Shown here one piece after another: positions 7,090-14,349 of a stretch of 18,886 nt of DNA. The notes beneath the pieces were generated by a model. That model was not told where the DNA came from. It searched no databases and saw only the letters and a list, made by a program, of their open reading frames with translations. Both the position numbers and the translations under genes were made by a program. The DNA comes from CAYPOY01 sp964412395 (GTDB taxonomy: Bacteria; Chloroflexota; Anaerolineae; B4-G1): assembly GCA_964412395.1 (NCBI GenBank), contig CAYPOY010000071.1, forward strand, positions 1 through 18,886, in the 5' to 3' direction. Position 1 is the first letter of the stretch. Every line of letters begins with the position of its first letter.

Positions 7090-7383
7090 ATGGGCTTTCC
7101 TGCCGCCCGTCTGGGCGATTTGACCGTTACCGGCGACGCTATCACCGGTCCAGGAGTACCCACGGTTTTGATCATGGGGCAGCCGGCCGCCGTTGCCGGG
7201 GATACCGTTTCAGGTAATGCTTGTATGGGGGCCATTGCGATGGGGAGTCCGATGGTTTTGATCGGCGGCCGGCCGGCGGCCCGCACCAACGACCCGGTGA
7301 CCGGGGCCAACCCGTACAGTGGTGTACCGGTCTCCACCACTATCGCCCCCACACCAGCGGCCATGGTCTTGATCGGGCCGTAA
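7090..7383 (+). CDS. PAAR-repeat spike tip protein, Afp10-like
   Basis: The 97-aa protein shows the PAAR pattern three times: ARLGDLT near the start, GQPAAVAGD around 37-45, and GGRPAARTND around 63-72, with the hydrophobic strands VLIMG, VLIGG and VLIGP. It would fold as a cone on the VgrG needle. Unusually there is no histidine in the whole protein and only one cysteine (NACMG), so the usual His/Cys zinc site of PAAR tips seems absent; metal binding may be lost or use other ligands. The ribosome site AAGGAG precedes ATG 7090. Spacing to the neighbours is 17 and 15 nt, consistent with an operon. Confidence 0.9.
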   Translation: MGFPAARLGDLTVTGDAITGPGVPTVLIMGQPAAVAGDTVSGNACMGAIAMGSPMVLIGGRPAARTNDPVTGANPYSGVPVSTTIAPTPAAMVLIGP

Positions 7384-7398
7384 CATAAGGATTCCTTT

Positions 7399-7815
7399 AT
7401 GAATGGCCGTTCCAGAAACAAAGAATTTCTAGGGCAAGGCTTGGCCTTTCCACTCCAGGTCAACGCCCGGGGTGGCATTGCCCTGGTCAGCGGCGAGCGT
7501 GACATCGAACAGTCCATCCGCATCATCCTGGGGACGAGACCGGGTGAACGCATCATGCGGCCCGAGTTTGGCTGTCGTGCGTATGAACTGCTCTTTGAGC
7601 CGCGTAATGCCGCTACGGAAACCCTTATGCAGCGGTACGTAGACGAGGCAATAAGACGGTGGGAGCCCCGTATCGAAGTGCAAGCGGTGAACGTCTTTAC
7701 CGATACGGACTTTGATGGGGCTCTGTTCGTTGAAATTAGCTATATCATCAGAGCTACTCACAACGAACGCAGCATTGTCTATCCCTTCTTCCTGGTTGGC
7801 GAAGAAGAATGGTAG
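7399..7815 (+). CDS. gp25-like baseplate wedge protein, Afp9-like
   Basis: This 138-aa protein matches the GPW/gp25 family. LAFPLQVNARGGIALVSGER is followed by an E-Q-S-I-R-I-I-L-G-T-R-P-G-E-R segment, MRPEFGCRAYELLFEP, and a C-terminal half with AIRRWEPRIEV and a closing beta strand. The RPGER and MRPEFG signatures are diagnostic. In contractile tails this protein binds the inner wedge and links baseplate to first sheath ring. Despite the family label lysozyme, members in tails are structural. It starts 15 nt after the PAAR gene. Confidence 0.93.
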   Translation: MNGRSRNKEFLGQGLAFPLQVNARGGIALVSGERDIEQSIRIILGTRPGERIMRPEFGCRAYELLFEPRNAATETLMQRYVDEAIRRWEPRIEVQAVNVFTDTDFDGALFVEISYIIRATHNERSIVYPFFLVGEEEW

Positions 7816-7896
7816 TCAATGAACAATGAATCAAGGAACAAGGAACAAGCCACCTATCACGTTTCACGTTTCACGCATACATATTAGGAGCAGAAC
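7816..7896 (+). repeat. intergenic degenerate short repeats before baseplate J gene
   Basis: The 81-nt spacer contains CAATGAACAATGAA (7817-7830), then CAAGGAACAAGGAACAAG, then TCACGTTTCACGTTTCACG. The first element also occurs at 807-838 inside the start of the 64-aa gene. AGGAG for the next gene is at 7886-7890. No hairpin terminator is visible, so read-through is likely. Confidence 0.7.
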
Positions 7897-10041
7897 ATGT
7901 CGTTACCATCACCCAACCTGGATGATTTGCGTTTCCAGAGAGACCTGGTAGATGAAGCCCGGCGACGCATCATTCATTATTGCCCCGAGTGGACCGAATA
8001 TAACCTGAGCGATCCGGGCATCACGCTGATTGAACTTTTTGCCTGGATGACGGAAATGATCGTCTACCGGCTGAACCAGGTGCCGGAAAAGCATTACGTC
8101 GAGTTTCTGAATTTGTTAGGCATGCAACGCCAGCCGGCCAGCAGCGCCCGAACCGACTTGACTTTCTGGCTTTCTGTCTCCTTGCCCATTAGTCCCGACA
8201 ACGAAAACCCGGTAATTGTCCCCCAGGGTACGGAGGTGGTCTCGCGACGCACTGGCGAAGAGGAGGAGGTCATCTTTACCACCGACCGTAAACTGACCGT
8301 CGTGCCGCCCAAATTGACCCAGTTGCGGCGGGCAGAGGACTTTCACAAGAACTATTTGCCTCGGCTGGGTATAGAGACCTTTTACGCCTTCAACCAGACA
8401 AAGCCCGAGGTGGGGGATACGTTCTACCTGGGATTTGATGAAAGCCGAGATATCAGCGGCCATATCTTGCAATTGACTTTCGAGTGTGAGCGCACCCAGG
8501 CGGTTGGGGTACGGCGTGAAGATCCGCCCTGGGTCTGGGAATGTTCAATGGGAGACGGCACCTGGGAAGAGGTTTTACCCAGCACCCGCCCCGGCGAAAA
8601 AGACACTACCGGCGGCCTGAACAACCCCAAAGGAAGCCTGGTGCTGTACCTGCCGCTCGGTATGAGGCCAGATCAGCCAAGTCAAGTCGGCGGTCGCAGC
8701 GCAACCTGGGTGCGCTGTCGCCTGGAGCCACGCCGCCCGGAGCAAGGGATGTACACCGAGTCTCCCCGCGTGACAAGCCTCACTGCCCACACTTTAGGAG
8801 CCACGGTCCCGGCCACCCACGCGGTGATCGTGGAAGACGAGGTCCTGGGCCGCAGCGACGGCGAACCTGGCCAGACGTTTCAGTTGGAATACGCGCCTAT
8901 CCTGGCGTTGCAGGAGGGGGAGACGGTCGAAGTCGAGGAAAAGCGACACGGGGAGATCGTCTTTGTCCCCTGGCAATCCGTGCCCGATTTCGCGCACTCT
9001 GATCGCTACGACCGGCACTTTACAGTGGACGCGGCCACCGGCGAAGTGAGCTTCGGCCCCGCCGTCCGCCAGCCCGATGGCACGGTCCACCAATACGGCC
9101 GGGTGCCTGAAGCCGGCCGCTCGATCCGTTTCACCCGCTATCGCTACGGCGGCGGGGTGCAAGGCAATGTGCCGGTCGATAGTCTCCAGGTGCTCACCAC
9201 TTCCCTGGCGTATATTTCCCGGGTCACCAACCTGCGCCGGGCCTCGGGCGGCCGGGACCCGGAGAGCATAGAAGAAGTCAAATCGCGTGCTCAGCGGGAA
9301 CTGAGGGCGCAACTGCGGGCAGTCACGGCCGAGGATTACGAACAGTTGGCGCAGAAGGCTACCCGGGCCGTGGCCCGGGTCAAGTGCAATATACCCCGAG
9401 ACAGTCATGGCCGGCTACCCCCTGGCATGATCGAGATCCTCGTGGTGCCCGCTGCGGCCGATTCGCTGAGAGCAGGTGATCTGACCGGTCTGCACGTGGA
9501 TGAAACGTTGACGAAAACGGTAGAGGAATACCTGGATAAGTATCGCTTGCTAACTACCACCTTGCGGATCAAGGAGCCTAATTACGTGGGCGTCAAGGTG
9601 CACGCTGAAATCATTCCCTCCGAGTACAGCCGGCCAGCAGTGGTCATAGCCAGAGTCGCCGAGAGCTTGAGAAATCTCATCAGTCCTTTGACCATCGCGG
9701 AGGACGGTATGAGTAACGGGCAGCAGGATGAGTTGATGGGCGGCGATTGGGAGGGTTGGCCCTTTGGCCGGAACCTGTACGTGGCCGAGATTTTCTCGCT
9801 CATCCAACGGGTGCCCGGCGTCAAACACGTCCTGGACGTTCAACTCAGCACCCGCCCCGTGATTCCCAGGAAGGAACTGCTGCCTGAAGCAGAGGAGAAC
9901 CTGCCCCCGGAACAAGAGCTGAGGGTGGTGGATCAGAAAGTCGTTCGAGTTCCCACCGACACGCTGCTCTGCTCCCTCGACCACGAGATTACGATGGTGG
10001 AGTTGGGAGAAGGGTTGGGAGAAGAGGATGAGCAAAGTTGA
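7897..10041 (+). CDS. baseplate assembly protein, gpJ / gp6-like (Afp11-like)
   Basis: The 714-aa protein begins with the characteristic segment SPNLDDLRFQRDLVDEARRR, followed by WTEYNLSDPGITLIELFAWM, typical of the large eCIS baseplate J-like proteins. The middle contains beta-rich insert domains (about 150-330). The J-like part around 440-520 has RRASGGRDPESIEEVKSRAQ and AVTAEDYEQLAQKATRAVAR. In contractile particles two copies plus the gp7/Afp12 homolog form the triangular wedge core that changes shape on firing. Length is normal for the eCIS version. The 3' end overlaps the next gene by 14 nt. Confidence 0.92.
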   Translation: MSLPSPNLDDLRFQRDLVDEARRRIIHYCPEWTEYNLSDPGITLIELFAWMTEMIVYRLNQVPEKHYVEFLNLLGMQRQPASSARTDLTFWLSVSLPISPDNENPVIVPQGTEVVSRRTGEEEEVIFTTDRKLTVVPPKLTQLRRAEDFHKNYLPRLGIETFYAFNQTKPEVGDTFYLGFDESRDISGHILQLTFECERTQAVGVRREDPPWVWECSMGDGTWEEVLPSTRPGEKDTTGGLNNPKGSLVLYLPLGMRPDQPSQVGGRSATWVRCRLEPRRPEQGMYTESPRVTSLTAHTLGATVPATHAVIVEDEVLGRSDGEPGQTFQLEYAPILALQEGETVEVEEKRHGEIVFVPWQSVPDFAHSDRYDRHFTVDAATGEVSFGPAVRQPDGTVHQYGRVPEAGRSIRFTRYRYGGGVQGNVPVDSLQVLTTSLAYISRVTNLRRASGGRDPESIEEVKSRAQRELRAQLRAVTAEDYEQLAQKATRAVARVKCNIPRDSHGRLPPGMIEILVVPAAADSLRAGDLTGLHVDETLTKTVEEYLDKYRLLTTTLRIKEPNYVGVKVHAEIIPSEYSRPAVVIARVAESLRNLISPLTIAEDGMSNGQQDELMGGDWEGWPFGRNLYVAEIFSLIQRVPGVKHVLDVQLSTRPVIPRKELLPEAEENLPPEQELRVVDQKVVRVPTDTLLCSLDHEITMVELGEGLGEEDEQS

Positions 10042-11122
10042 AATCGTTGAAGCTACGACCCAGCGGAAAGAGTGGTGGGGGGACAATACGGGTAGCGCCT
10101 TGACCAGGGTTGAAGCCGCAACCAGTGAGGAACTAAGGCTGGCGACAGTGGCCCACGTGGTAGACTTTTACCAGCGCTACCCTGGAGAGTTGGTCACTTT
10201 TTTTACCCGCGTGGACGTGCGCGAGCCCATATCGGATCTCACCCTCAGAATTTCCCTTCCAAAGGCGCTGGTGCTGGGCGATTACCAGCCCCCCCCCGAA
10301 CTGGAAGGCATCGTGCCTTACGTGGAAGTTGGTGACCATGTCAATGTCAATGCCAATGTTAATTATCTGGTCTGGTCGTTTGAGGGGGAGTTGCCGGCCG
10401 GGACGCGTTACGAATACCAGGCTCAAGCCAGGGTGGCTCCTATGGAGCGGAACGCGAATCTCGAGAGCCGGGTCGTGGTGACCAGTAGCGACCACGGCAT
10501 CCTGGCCGAAGAAACCGTGACCATCGCCGTCCAGACCAGGGGGAGATACCTGCGCTACCTGCCGGAGATTTACGAAGAAGATGAACTCATAGGCCGTTTT
10601 TTGATGCTCTTCGAGAGCTTCTGGACGCCCATTGAGACGCAGATCGGTAGTGTACCCTGCTACTTTGACCCTGATATGACGCCGGTCAATTTTTTGCCCT
10701 GGCTGGCTTCCTGGCTGGGTCTGAAACTGGACGAGCGGTTGTCGAAGGAGCGGCAACGACAGTTGATCCGGTCGGCGGTCTCACTGTACCGGAGGCGGGG
10801 GACCAAGCAGGCGTTACAGGAATACCTGGAAATCTACACCAGTGGGAAGGCACAAATCATCGAACATCGGGCCCATAACTTTTGCCTGGGACCTGATGCC
10901 AGGTTAGGCCCTGGTATTGCTTTGGGCCGGGACAACATGCCGCATACCTTTACCGTCATCTTGCGCCTGCCGCCGATTGCGGAGGGTGAAGCAGAGGACG
11001 AATGTTTCCAGAATGAGCGTGCCCGGCAGGAGTTGGAACGCCGCCGTGCAATCGAAGCGATCATCGAGACTGAGAAGCCAGCTCATACAGGTTATACCCT
11101 GCGCATCGAAACCCTGACGTGA
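10028..11122 (+). CDS. tail protein I / Afp12-like wedge protein with N-terminal beta-sandwich
   Basis: Residues from about 177 onward match the P2 tail protein I / phage_tail_I type: LRYLPEIYEEDELIGRFLML, FDPDMTPVNFLPWLASWLGL, then QLIRSAVSLYRRRGTKQALQ. In Afp-like particles this family (Afp12, gp7-like) pairs with the gp6-like protein in the wedge and connects to fibres. Residues 35-165 form an extra beta-sandwich-like domain (LVTFFTRVDVREPISDLTLR; LVWSFEGELPAGTRYEYQ) resembling DUF11-type Ig folds. The ATG lies inside the preceding gene's last codons with GAGAAGAGG upstream, so translation is coupled. Confidence 0.85.
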   Translation: MSKVEIVEATTQRKEWWGDNTGSALTRVEAATSEELRLATVAHVVDFYQRYPGELVTFFTRVDVREPISDLTLRISLPKALVLGDYQPPPELEGIVPYVEVGDHVNVNANVNYLVWSFEGELPAGTRYEYQAQARVAPMERNANLESRVVVTSSDHGILAEETVTIAVQTRGRYLRYLPEIYEEDELIGRFLMLFESFWTPIETQIGSVPCYFDPDMTPVNFLPWLASWLGLKLDERLSKERQRQLIRSAVSLYRRRGTKQALQEYLEIYTSGKAQIIEHRAHNFCLGPDARLGPGIALGRDNMPHTFTVILRLPPIAEGEAEDECFQNERARQELERRRAIEAIIETEKPAHTGYTLRIETLT

Positions 11123-11145
11123 AATGTGAAAGAGGTAAAAAAACG

Positions 11146-12291
11146 ATGAGTGTTGAAGATTTGCTACAAATGTTTCCGGCCAAGAGAATGAAGCCCGTGG
11201 ACGGCATGGCCGTGACGGCCGAAGTTTGGGAAGGGGCGCACGAATATCATCGCCGGCATCTGCAGTTCCATAACCTACTGCACCATGGACCGGGGATTGT
11301 CACCGGGCTAGAGGTTATAGCCAGCGATCCGCCCGACACATCTGTCTACATTTTGCCGGGTGTTGCGGTTGACCCCATCGGCCAGACCATTGTGTTGCCC
11401 CAGCCAGTGGCTTACGACATCGGGCATGAAATGGAAGGCCCTCTTTACGTGTTGCTCAGTTATGGAGAAAGCCGCCCCAGGGCCGATGACGGCGGTGACC
11501 AAGAGAACAGCCCTATGTACGTGTACACCGAATTCTCTATCTCCGCCCGGACGACCCTGCCAGCTACCCCTTCGGCAGGCTCAGAGCAGGCTCCGTGGGT
11601 GGAACTGGCGCGTGTCAACCGGCGTAACCGGGAAGATCCCTTCCTGGATGCGCAGAACCCAGCCCAGCCAGCGCCAAACGAGATTGACCTGCGCTTCCGG
11701 CGCGAGATCGGTGTGGCCCGCGAGGCCAGTGTGGCCGTATGCTACCTGGGAGAGGCGACGGACAAGAAGCACGGGCGCGGGGCCAGCTACCTGGCCCACG
11801 CTCTCAACCGCCTGGGCCATTACCACGTTTCCGTTGACGACGATGTCCCCCTCGCCCCTGGTATAGAGACCCATACCCTCATCTATCTGGTGGGGCGAGG
11901 GGAATTCGAATTGAGCTCGGGCCAGATGAATGGCCTATCCAACTACGTGGAAAGAGGCAGAGGCACCTTATTCGTTGAAAACGACGACGCGACGGCCGAA
12001 ACAACCTTTTTGAACCTGCTGACGGCTTTGGACATGAAACCCAGCCCGTTGCCGCCGGGTCATCGTCTATTGATCGATCCTTATCTCTTTGCTGCCCCAC
12101 CGCCCGGATTCAAGACTGAGGGTACGCCAGAGGTGCTGGTGAGCGATGGGGTGATATTCAGTCCCTGCAACTACGGTCTTCTGTGGCAGGGGGAAGTTCG
12201 CGATGGGGTGCCATCACGGGAGCAGATCCGTTCCGCCGTTGAGTGGGGCGGCAACATCATCGCCTACGCCAGGTATCGTCGCCACGCATAA
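11146..12291 (+). CDS. eCIS-associated protein with DUF4159-like C-terminal domain
   Basis: The 381-aa protein has two parts. Residues 1-90 (SVEDLLQMFPAKRMKPVDGM, EYHRRHLQFHNLLHHGPGIV, then VYILPGVAVDPIGQTIVLPQ) form an N-terminal module like those that attach fibre or tail proteins to a baseplate. Residues about 205-381 (HGRGASYLAHALNRLGHYHV, TLIYLVGRGEFELSS, FAAPPPGF, GVIFSPCNYGLLWQGE, WGGNIIAYA) resemble DUF4159, a class I glutamine-amidotransferase-like fold; no catalytic Cys-His pair is evident. I chose ATG 11146 because AGAGG lies 11 nt upstream; GTG 11119 overlaps the preceding stop and gives 9 extra residues. The role is unknown; position after Afp12 suggests an outer baseplate or fibre-adaptor protein. 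Confidence 0.72.
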   Translation: MSVEDLLQMFPAKRMKPVDGMAVTAEVWEGAHEYHRRHLQFHNLLHHGPGIVTGLEVIASDPPDTSVYILPGVAVDPIGQTIVLPQPVAYDIGHEMEGPLYVLLSYGESRPRADDGGDQENSPMYVYTEFSISARTTLPATPSAGSEQAPWVELARVNRRNREDPFLDAQNPAQPAPNEIDLRFRREIGVAREASVAVCYLGEATDKKHGRGASYLAHALNRLGHYHVSVDDDVPLAPGIETHTLIYLVGRGEFELSSGQMNGLSNYVERGRGTLFVENDDATAETTFLNLLTALDMKPSPLPPGHRLLIDPYLFAAPPPGFKTEGTPEVLVSDGVIFSPCNYGLLWQGEVRDGVPSREQIRSAVEWGGNIIAYARYRRHA

Positions 12292-12462
12292 GGGATTATG
12301 AAGCAAGAGTATGGCAGACAAAACGGTTAAGAATACCTATATCTACGACGAAGTGCCATACCCTGGTCTTTCCTTCCATGTGACCCATCCAGACCACCTG
12401 GCCACGTTAGCGACGCTGCTTGGCATGGGCGCATACAAAACTTGGGGGAGTATCACAAGTCA

Positions 12463-12559
12463 AGACCTCGGAGGTTTCCGTAAGGCCATTTTCGGGCTCA
12501 AAAACCGCTCCAACTGGCGCATCTGGTCGAGCAAGACACTGTGTAAACCCCCGAGGTCT
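12463..12559. mobile_element. 97-bp inverted-repeat element (MITE-like) in the methyltransferase remnant
   Basis: AGACCTCGGAGGTTT (12463-12477) is the inverse complement of AAACCCCCGAGGTCT (12545-12559) with one mismatch in 15. The 67 bp between carry no gene. No clear target duplication flanks it. A second inverted pair, GGCGCATCT (12516-12524) and AGATGCGCC (12578-12586), overlaps its right end, so the locus may be a composite. This is a good candidate for a small non-autonomous element or REP-like repeat. Confidence 0.55.
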
Positions 12560-12579
12560 GTCCCTCCCCTAACTTGTAG

Positions 12580-12604
12580 ATGCGCCCGCTTGGCATGCGC
12601 CCGC
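12580..12604. repeat. 10-bp GC-rich direct repeat
   Basis: ATGCGCCCGC occurs at 12580-12589 and 12595-12604, separated by TTGGC, in the degenerate tail of the methyltransferase remnant. Confidence 0.6.
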
Positions 12605-12660
12605 GGTTGGCGCCTGCTGCCCTTTTGGTGGGATAGTGAGTCGGTGAACAGGGACTGAAG

Positions 12661-14184
12661 ATGAGTCAGTATGCCAGGATAGAGGTAATTGATAGAGATG
12701 GCTGGCGGAAAGAGTTTCCCCTGGAAAGGCCCATCGTCCATATTGGCAGTAACCCCAGGAGCGACCTTGTCCTGGAGCCGGGACGTGGCACGGGCGTAGC
12801 TCCCTTGCACGTCCAATTGATCGTCTCTACCCAAAGCTCAGGATGCCAATTGGTTAACCTGGGGAATACGGACATTCTACTTGGTCCGCCGGACGACCAA
12901 TCGCTCCCTCCCCGTTCTGTGATCCGTATCGTCAATGGGACGGCCTTTAAACTGGGTGATTTCACCCTCGTTTTCTATGGGGATGAGGATGAGGGCACCT
13001 CCGACAGCTTCACCAGTCACAGCAACAACATCGGACTGGATCTTTCCCTGCCCCAAACGCGGTTGGCGGCCAACCAAGCGCTTGGCGGGGTGGTCGTGGT
13101 GAGTAACCTGGGCGACCAGACAGGTGTCCAGTTCAATCTGAAGCTGGAGGGGCTGGAGCACGATTGCTACAATATTGAACCGGGGCCACTCCTGCCCCCT
13201 GGTGCAGATAGAGGTGTATCTTTCCATATCTACCATCGGGGGAACAAGCCTCTAGCCGGCGATTGTCGCATCACCGTCCGCGCTACTGCGCCCCGGGCAT
13301 ATCCCGGTGAGCAAGCGACTGTGTCGCGAGTGATCCAAGTCCTGCCCTTTTACCGACACAAATTGCATCTCGTGTCCCCGGCTGGAGTTAGCCCATCCCT
13401 GTGGGTGAGGGATGTCCCCAAGCCTCCCCAACCTGAAGTGAGCATGCCTCTGGAGGCAGAACGGGCACTACAAGCCGAAGCTGTTGCGCCATTACAAGCA
13501 ACGGAGGAGGAAGCACCCAAAGCTGAAGTTGATGCGCTACTGCAGACGGAGGATTGGGCAGCGGTCGCTGACGCGGACCGTAGACGGCCCGACAGCGGTC
13601 GGAAAGCTGAAACCGGTACGTTGTTGGAAACGGAGCAGGAGCCACGAGCCGAGGCCGGTTTACCAGCACTGGTAGAGGAAGAACGTGCGCCCGAGGCCGA
13701 AACGGTTGCACCGGCGCAGATAGAGGGCAGGTGGGCGCCTGGGCCTGGTCCGGAGGAGCAGGCAGAGGAGCGTGAGGTGCTTACACTGAAAGTCAGCCCG
13801 CCACCCGAAACAGAGGCAGAGCCGGAGCTAACAGCCGAAGCCAGTCCGCCTTCATCAACCAAGGATTGGTGGTCGTCAGAGGTCAAAGTCGGCCCCGAGG
13901 AGCATGTCGAGGGGCGACAGGTGTTGAAACTGAAAGCCAGCCCACCTCCTGAAACCGAAGCAGAGCCAGCGCAAGCCAAAGCCAGCCTGCCACCATCGGC
14001 CGAGGACTGGTGGTTATCAGAGGACCAGGGTGACCCAGAGCCACAGACCGAGGAGCACCGAGTGTTGAAACTGAAAGCCAGCCCACCTCCTGAAACGGAG
14101 ACGGAGCCAGCACAAGTCACCTCACCACCATCGGCTGAGGATTGGTGGACGCCAGAAGCCCAAGTTGGCCCGGAGAATCAATGA
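12661..14184 (+). CDS. FHA-like domain protein with Ig-like domain and acidic repeat tail
   Basis: The 507-aa protein has an FHA-like fold at residues 5-110 (IVHIGSNPRSDLVLEPG at 25-41, PLHVQL at 48-53, FKLGDFTLVF near 100). The arginine that normally follows the glycine to bind phosphothreonine is Ser30, and the Ser-x-x-His motif reads Ala47-Pro-Leu-His50, so phosphopeptide binding is doubtful. Residues about 122-235 form an Ig/CARDB-type sandwich (AANQALGGVVVVSNLGDQTG). Residues 255-507 are an acidic, Pro/Glu-rich tail with three repeats ending in (A/K)-(E/K)-D-W-W. There is no signal peptide or membrane segment, so it is probably cytoplasmic. It shares architecture with the 1021-aa protein downstream. 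The ribosome site is weak; it may depend on read-through from upstream. Confidence 0.8.
   Translation: MSQYARIEVIDRDGWRKEFPLERPIVHIGSNPRSDLVLEPGRGTGVAPLHVQLIVSTQSSGCQLVNLGNTDILLGPPDDQSLPPRSVIRIVNGTAFKLGDFTLVFYGDEDEGTSDSFTSHSNNIGLDLSLPQTRLAANQALGGVVVVSNLGDQTGVQFNLKLEGLEHDCYNIEPGPLLPPGADRGVSFHIYHRGNKPLAGDCRITVRATAPRAYPGEQATVSRVIQVLPFYRHKLHLVSPAGVSPSLWVRDVPKPPQPEVSMPLEAERALQAEAVAPLQATEEEAPKAEVDALLQTEDWAAVADADRRRPDSGRKAETGTLLETEQEPRAEAGLPALVEEERAPEAETVAPAQIEGRWAPGPGPEEQAEEREVLTLKVSPPPETEAEPELTAEASPPSSTKDWWSSEVKVGPEEHVEGRQVLKLKASPPPETEAEPAQAKASLPPSAEDWWLSEDQGDPEPQTEEHRVLKLKASPPPETETEPAQVTSPPSAEDWWTPEAQVGPENQ
13777..14184 (+). repeat. in-frame 47-48-aa repeats with DWW motif
   Basis: Three consecutive units start at V-L-x-L-K: 13777-13920 (144 bp), 13921-14061 (141 bp) and 14062 to the stop. 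Each reads VLKLKASPPPETEAEP, then about 12 residues, then PPSAEDWW. The Asp-Trp-Trp triplets are at residues 402-404, 449-451 and 494-496. DNA identity is high between units two and three. Confidence 0.85.
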
Positions 14185-14264
14185 TTATGGCCTGTGATCT
14201 GTCTTACGCATCACGCCGTTACGTATTATGGCATTGGGGTAAAAACCGCACTTTCCCGCTCGAA

Positions 14265-14327
14265 GCCCCCGTCCCGGGGGCGTCTCAGGCGAGATTTGCC
14301 CCGCGAACCCGCCCCCGTCCCGGGGGT
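14265..14327. repeat. duplicated GC hairpin in the leader of the membrane-protein gene
   Basis: GCCCCCGTCCCGGGGG occurs at 14265-14280 and 14311-14326. Each copy folds as CCCCCG-TCC-CGGGGG. The two copies are 46 bp apart and lie between the FHA gene stop and the TTG start favoured for the next gene. There is no U-tract. They may be REP-like or affect translation of the downstream start. Confidence 0.6.
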
Positions 14328-14349
14328 TAGGAGCTTGGGAGGGCCAGCA

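Larger units (their letters stand above)
12311..12658 (+). pseudogene. remnant of an eCIS-linked SAM methyltransferase, truncated after about 39 codons
   Basis: The first 39 codons (YDEVPYPGLSFHVTHPDHLA then TLATLLGM) match the N-terminus of class I SAM-dependent methyltransferases with a regulatory domain; intact homologs are roughly 500 aa and place the VLELGCG SAM-binding motif soon after this segment. Here the similarity stops at about 12428. The remaining 76 codons look non-protein-like (Cys/Arg/Trp-rich, no motif) and cover an inverted-repeat element at 12463-12559 and GC-rich direct repeats. The frame ends at TGA just before the FHA gene. The ribosome site is weak. It may still be translated into a 115-aa peptide but cannot be an active methyltransferase. 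Confidence 0.7.

Noticed and set aside
11119..11145. GTG 11119 start for the DUF4159-like gene
   Set aside because: It gives only a Lys/Arg-rich 9-residue extension, while ATG 11146 has AGAGG upstream and starts the recognisable sequence.
13350..14120. Minus-strand frame of 256 codons opposite the FHA gene tail
   Set aside because: It is a Ser/Gly-rich shadow of the acidic repeat tail, with no start context and no domain.
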